Below, piece after piece: positions 60,522-64,000 of a DNA stretch of 64,000 nucleotides (position 1 is its first letter; each line of letters begins with the position of its first letter). Made by a program: the position numbers and the translations under genes. Below the pieces are notes generated by a model. It was not told where the DNA came from. It saw only the letters and a program-made list of their open reading frames with translations, and made no database searches. The DNA is from Mycobacterium basiliense (GTDB taxonomy: Bacteria; Actinomycetota; Actinomycetes; Mycobacteriales; Mycobacteriaceae), in NCBI RefSeq assembly GCF_900292015.1, contig NZ_LR130759.1, positions 5,332,001 to 5,396,000 of the forward strand, given 5' to 3'.

Positions 60522-61130
60522 CTACCACCGCTGGTTGCGCGGTAACAGATCCCACACGTGTTCGGTCGTGTTGACCGCCGCGACGGTCGCCTGGCCGGTC
60601 CGGGAGAACAGCAGCCGGGTCACCGAGGCGTAGTCGATCGGAAACGACAACAGGCGTGCGGTCCCCAAAATGTCATGCAGCACCACGTTGATGACACCGC
60701 CGTGGCTAAACGCCGCCACGGTGTCCTCCGGGCCGGCGGCGCCGACCACGTCTTCGATGGCCGCGCGCACCCGCGCCCGAAAGCCGTCTTCATCGACGGC
60801 GCTGGGCAGCTGCCCCTGGGCCATGCGCGCCCATTCCTGGGGGTTTTCCTCGCGGATCTGCTCGACGGGGATGTACACCGGCAGATCGCGGTCATACTCG
60901 GCGAAGCGATCATCGATCTCGACGGGCAACTCACGCGCCGCCGCGACCGGTTCGGCGGTCTGGATCGCGCGGCGCTGCGGGCTGCTCACCACCCGGGAGA
61001 TCGGAAACCGGACCAGCGCCTCGGGCAGGCGCGCTACCTGCGCCAAACCGGCTTCCGATAGCTGCGGGTCAGCTCCCTGGCCATGTTCGCTGCGCAGGGG
61101 CAACGCGTGCCGGACCAGAAGCAGTTGCAT
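60522..61130 (-). CDS. Histidine phosphatase superfamily protein
   Basis: A 202-residue phosphoglycerate-mutase-like protein. The catalytic RHG core reads VRHAL (R7, H8), with the second His in FSHGGV. ATG 61130 lies close to GGGAA. It is divergent from the APH gene at 61262 over a shared region that contains palindromes. It likely removes phosphate from a small molecule; possibly one made by the neighbouring kinases (inference). Confidence 0.88.
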   Translation of the reverse strand: MQLLLVRHALPLRSEHGQGADPQLSEAGLAQVARLPEALVRFPISRVVSSPQRRAIQTAEPVAAARELPVEIDDRFAEYDRDLPVYIPVEQIREENPQEWARMAQGQLPSAVDEDGFRARVRAAIEDVVGAAGPEDTVAAFSHGGVINVVLHDILGTARLLSFPIDYASVTRLLFSRTGQATVAAVNTTEHVWDLLPRNQRW

Positions 61131-61220
61131 GTTTGTTCCCGTCTTGTCGTTGATCTCCCCCGCCCTCGGGTCGCTCGGCACAGCCTCGCACGAGGAGCCG
61201 GCGACTCCCTCGACCCCTAG

Positions 61221-61235
61221 GAGAATGGTATTCTC
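61221..61235. promoter_or_regulatory. Palindromic operator-like site between divergent genes
   Basis: GAGAAT-GGT-ATTCTC is a perfect 6-bp inverted repeat with 3-bp spacer in the 131-bp intergenic region. A second, overlapping inverted repeat (TCTCTTGCGAGA, 61232-61243) follows. Such twin sites usually bind a dimeric repressor (TetR or FadR type). The regulator gene is not in the window. Confidence 0.55.
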
Positions 61236-61261
61236 TCTTGCGAGAGCGGGGTGTGCGGGCC

Positions 61262-62320
61262 ATGGCGGCTGCGGGCGGAATAGCACTGGATGCCGATGTC
61301 ATCGGCCGATTTCTCGATGCCCAGCCCGCCGTCCCGGCCACCCCGGATAGCGGCGGGGAGCTGGTGCTCGAGCAACTGAGCGGCGGATCGCAGAACACCC
61401 TGTACCTGATTCGCCGCGGCGGCCAGCGCATGGTGCTGCGGATGCCCGGCCCCCGCGCCGACACCGCCCGGATCGACGGGTTGTTGCGAGAGATCCGTTT
61501 GGTGCGGGCTCTGTCGGGCACCGATGTGCCGCACGCGGAGCTCATCGCCGCCGACGAAGCCGGCTCGGTGCTCGGTTTGCCGTTCTATGTGATGCGGGCC
61601 ATCGACGGCTGGAGCCCGATGGACGGCGGGTGGCCAGCGCCGTTCGACACCGACCTGCCGGCCCGGCGCGGGCTAGCGTTCCAGCTCGTCGAAGGCGCCG
61701 CCAGATTGGGCCGGGTGGATTGGCGCGCCCAAGGCCTGGAAGGCTTCGGCCGTCCGGAGGGCTTCCACGACCGGCAGGTCGATCGCTGGCTGAGTTTCCT
61801 CGCGGCGTACCGCGTGCGCGAACTTCCCGGCCTGGACGAAGCGTCGGACTGGCTACGCGACAACCGCCCGCGGCACTACACCCCCGGCATCATGCACGGC
61901 GACTACCAGTTCGCCAACGTGATGTTCGGCCACGGGGCGCCGGCCCAACTGGCCGCGATCGTGGATTGGGAGATGACCACGGTCGGTGATCCGCTGCTGG
62001 ATTTGGCCTGGGCGCTGCTGGGCTATGACGGCGAGGCGCCCCGCGCCGACGGGTTCTACCTGGACATGCGCGGGATGCCACGGCGCAGCGAATTGCTGGA
62101 GCATTATGAGAAGGTCAGCGGGTTGTCCACCGAAAACATCGACTACTACCTGGTGCTGGCCAATTGGAAGCTCGGGATCGTGCTGGAGAAGACCTACGCC
62201 GCCGCGGTGCGTACCGGAAAGGTTGATCCCAAGGTCAGCGCGGCGTTCGAGTCGATGATTCCGCGGCTGATCGCCACGGCCGCCGAACTGGCCCGGTCGC
62301 TGCCGAGCAGGAGACGCTGA
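61262..62320 (+). CDS. APH-family phosphotransferase (ACAD10/11 kinase-like)
   Basis: A 352-residue kinase-fold protein: HGDYQFAN with Asp214 and VDWE with Asp235. ATG 61262 chosen; a TTG at 61238 is possible. It is followed with no spacing by an SDR and an acyl-CoA dehydrogenase. In mammals a fused kinase/dehydrogenase (ACAD10/11) breaks down 4-hydroxyacyl-CoA by phosphorylation and elimination; the cluster may do this with separate proteins (inference). Confidence 0.88.
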   Translation: MAAAGGIALDADVIGRFLDAQPAVPATPDSGGELVLEQLSGGSQNTLYLIRRGGQRMVLRMPGPRADTARIDGLLREIRLVRALSGTDVPHAELIAADEAGSVLGLPFYVMRAIDGWSPMDGGWPAPFDTDLPARRGLAFQLVEGAARLGRVDWRAQGLEGFGRPEGFHDRQVDRWLSFLAAYRVRELPGLDEASDWLRDNRPRHYTPGIMHGDYQFANVMFGHGAPAQLAAIVDWEMTTVGDPLLDLAWALLGYDGEAPRADGFYLDMRGMPRRSELLEHYEKVSGLSTENIDYYLVLANWKLGIVLEKTYAAAVRTGKVDPKVSAAFESMIPRLIATAAELARSLPSRRR

Positions 62321-62321
62321 A

Positions 62322-63086
62322 ATGAGTTACGCTGAGCGGCTTTTCGACCTCACCGACCGGGTGATGCTGATTACCGGCGGCAGCCGCGGCCTGGGCCGGG
62401 AGATGGCCTTTGCGGCCGCCCACTGTGGCGCCGACGTGGTGATAGCCAGCCGTAACATGGACAACTGCGTGGCCACCGCCAGGGCGATCGAGTCCGAAAC
62501 CGGCAGGGCCGCAATGCCTTATCAGGTACACGTGGGTCGTTGGGAGCAGCTCGACGGATTGGTCGAGGCCAGCTACGACCGGTTCGGCAGGGTCGACACC
62601 TTGATCAACAACGCGGGCATGTCACCGCTGTACGACAAGTTGACCGATGTCACCGAGAAGCTGTTCGATGCGGTGGTCAACCTCAACCTCAAGGGCCCGT
62701 TTCGGCTCTCGGCGTTGGTCGGTGAGCGGATGGTGGCCGCCGGGCGCGGGTCCATCATCAACGTCAGTTCGGCGGGCTCGCTGCGGCCAAGTCCCGACAT
62801 CATTCCCTACGCCGCGGCCAAGGCCGGGCTCAACGCCATGACGGAAGGCCTTGCGCGCGCGTTCGGGCCGACCGTTCGGGTCAACACCTTGATGGCCGGC
62901 CCATTCTTGACCGACGTCAGCAAGGCCTGGAACCTCGAGCGGGCCACCACGAACCCGTTTGGGCACCTCGCGCTGCGGCGTGCCGGCAATCCACCCGAAA
63001 TTATCGGCGCGGCACTGTTTTTAGCTTCCGATGCCGCAAGTTTCACCACCGGCTCGATCCTGCGCGCCGACGGCGGAATTCCCTAA
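62322..63086 (+). CDS. Short-chain dehydrogenase/reductase
   Basis: A 254-residue SDR: ITGGSRGLGR, NNAG, active site YAAAK after NVSSAG. ATG 62322 has AGGAGA upstream and starts two bases after the kinase stop. NAD(P)-dependent; part of the kinase-SDR-FadE operon. Confidence 0.9.
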   Translation: MSYAERLFDLTDRVMLITGGSRGLGREMAFAAAHCGADVVIASRNMDNCVATARAIESETGRAAMPYQVHVGRWEQLDGLVEASYDRFGRVDTLINNAGMSPLYDKLTDVTEKLFDAVVNLNLKGPFRLSALVGERMVAAGRGSIINVSSAGSLRPSPDIIPYAAAKAGLNAMTEGLARAFGPTVRVNTLMAGPFLTDVSKAWNLERATTNPFGHLALRRAGNPPEIIGAALFLASDAASFTTGSILRADGGIP

Positions 63087-63104
63087 CAGACAGGAGTATC
63101 GCAA

Positions 63105-64000
63105 ATGGCCTGGGACTTCTGCACCGAACCCGAGTTCGAGAAGAAACTCGAGTGGATCCGGGAGTTTGTGCGCGACGAGGTGGAGCCACTTGAAGTGCTG
63201 TTCCCGGGCTGTGAGTTCCTGCCGCTCAACGACGAACGCCGACGCATCGTCGATCCGCTCAAACAGCGGGTCCGCGACGAGGGGTTGTGGGCTCCACATT
63301 TGAGCCCCGAGCTGGGCGGTCAGGGTTTCGGCGCGGTGAAGCTGACGTTGATCAACGAGATTCTGGGCCGCAGTCCCTGGGCACCGATCGTGTTCGGCAC
63401 CCAAGCACCCGACACCGGGAATGCGGAGATCATCGCGCGGTTTGGCACCCGGGAGCAAAAGGAGCGGTATCTGGACGGATTGCTCTCCGGCGAGATCTTC
63501 TCCTGCTTTTCGATGACCGAGCCGCAGGGCGGTGCCGACCCGCGTGTCTTCACGACCCGCGCCGTACGAGACGGCTCGGACAATGGGGACTGGGTAATCA
63601 CCGGGCGCAAGTACTTCTCGTCCAACGCTTCGGTCGCGTCGTTCTTCATCGTCGTCGCAATCACCGACCCCGCAGTGCCGGTTCATCGCGGTGCATCGAC
63701 CTTCCTGGTCCCTGCCGGGACGAAAGGCCTGACCATCGCGGCCAACCACCATCTGGTGGGTGCACTTCCGCATGAACCGGGACATTCCCTGGTGCACTAC
63801 GACGAGGTTCGAGTGGGCTCCGACGCGCTGTTGGGGGAGCCCGGTCAGGGCTTTCTGATCCTGCAAACCCGGCTGGCCGGTGGCCGGCTGCATCACGCGA
63901 TGCGGTCTATCGGAATGGCGCAGCGCGCGGTCGAGATGATGTCGCGACGCGCGAAAAGCCGTTTCACCCAGGGCAGCTCGCTGGCCGACAAACAGTTGGT
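63105..64000 (+). CDS. Acyl-CoA dehydrogenase, 5' part (runs off the window)
   Basis: The frame is open from ATG 63105 (AGGAG at 63092-63096) to the window end, 298 residues. It matches FadE-type flavoproteins of the ACAD10/11 group: RFGTREQKERYLDGLLSGEI, CFSMTEPQGGADPR and GRKYFSSNAS, then the C-terminal helical domain begins (GRLHHAMRSIGMAQRAVEMM). It oxidises an acyl-CoA using FAD. The 3' end, with the catalytic base, is outside the window. Confidence 0.9.
   Translation, partial: MAWDFCTEPEFEKKLEWIREFVRDEVEPLEVLFPGCEFLPLNDERRRIVDPLKQRVRDEGLWAPHLSPELGGQGFGAVKLTLINEILGRSPWAPIVFGTQAPDTGNAEIIARFGTREQKERYLDGLLSGEIFSCFSMTEPQGGADPRVFTTRAVRDGSDNGDWVITGRKYFSSNASVASFFIVVAITDPAVPVHRGASTFLVPAGTKGLTIAANHHLVGALPHEPGHSLVHYDEVRVGSDALLGEPGQGFLILQTRLAGGRLHHAMRSIGMAQRAVEMMSRRAKSRFTQGSSLADKQL

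Overview
The window is high-GC DNA from a slow-growing Mycobacterium related to, but outside, the M. tuberculosis complex (the M. kansasii/M. marinum/M. gordonae part of the genus would fit). The evidence is a PE_PGRS gene, an mce operon, WS/DGAT triacylglycerol synthases, ESX-type PE and DUF6941 genes, and a backbone that follows in order the genes I know as Rv3724-Rv3761c of M. tuberculosis: cutinase, epimerase, Zn-dehydrogenase, LigD-like polymerase/LigC, Nudix/tgs2, AraC, WS/DGAT, EthA-like monooxygenase, PE34, DUF6941 pair, serV, tadA, tyrA, proZWVX. I recall the cutinase and the EthA-like monooxygenase as split in M. tuberculosis; both are intact here. Species assignment is inference.

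Layout. 1-3075: 3' part of a PE_PGRS gene built from ~200-residue modules. 3.1-9.1 kb: DapB-like reductase, a decayed beta-lactamase-fold esterase, a CsbD stress protein with a SigF-like promoter, cutinase, epimerase, a PPOX protein, a Zn-dehydrogenase and a cyclase fragment. 9.4-11.9 kb: primase-polymerase and ligase LigC, divergent. 12-23 kb: hydrolases, P450, DUF2330 membrane protein, haloalkane dehalogenase, Nudix, two WS/DGATs, AraC regulator, Baeyer-Villiger monooxygenase.

22.9-33.5 kb: a complete minus-strand mce operon (YrbEA, YrbEB, MceA-F, an Mce-associated membrane protein and an MPT64/DUF3298-like secreted protein). It does not match the mce1-mce4 N-termini that I remember from M. 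tuberculosis. 34-37.1 kb: a plus-strand operon (DapB-like reductase run in frame into a VOC protein, SDR, TetR). 38.4-43.7 kb: the most unusual locus, a 1304-residue Pls/PosA-type membrane NRPS whose adenylation pocket reads as lysine-like, coupled by a 4-nt overlap to a short M1 aminopeptidase.

44-51.3 kb: PE34-like protein, two DUF6941 genes, and between them a five-gene minus-strand operon (sulfotransferase, alkyl-sulfatase-like MBL protein, SDR, VOC, LLM flavin/F420 enzyme). 51.4-52.7 kb: a tRNA-Ser(CGA) gene beside remnants of an IS481-type transposase and an HK97-type phage capsid gene, that is, a worn integration site. 52.7-59.4 kb: tadA and partner, tyrA, a glycolipid-binding-family protein, the glycine-betaine/proline ABC importer and a LapA-like membrane protein. 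59.4-64 kb: acyl-CoA catabolism genes (two APH-fold kinases, a histidine phosphatase, an SDR and an acyl-CoA dehydrogenase cut by the window end).
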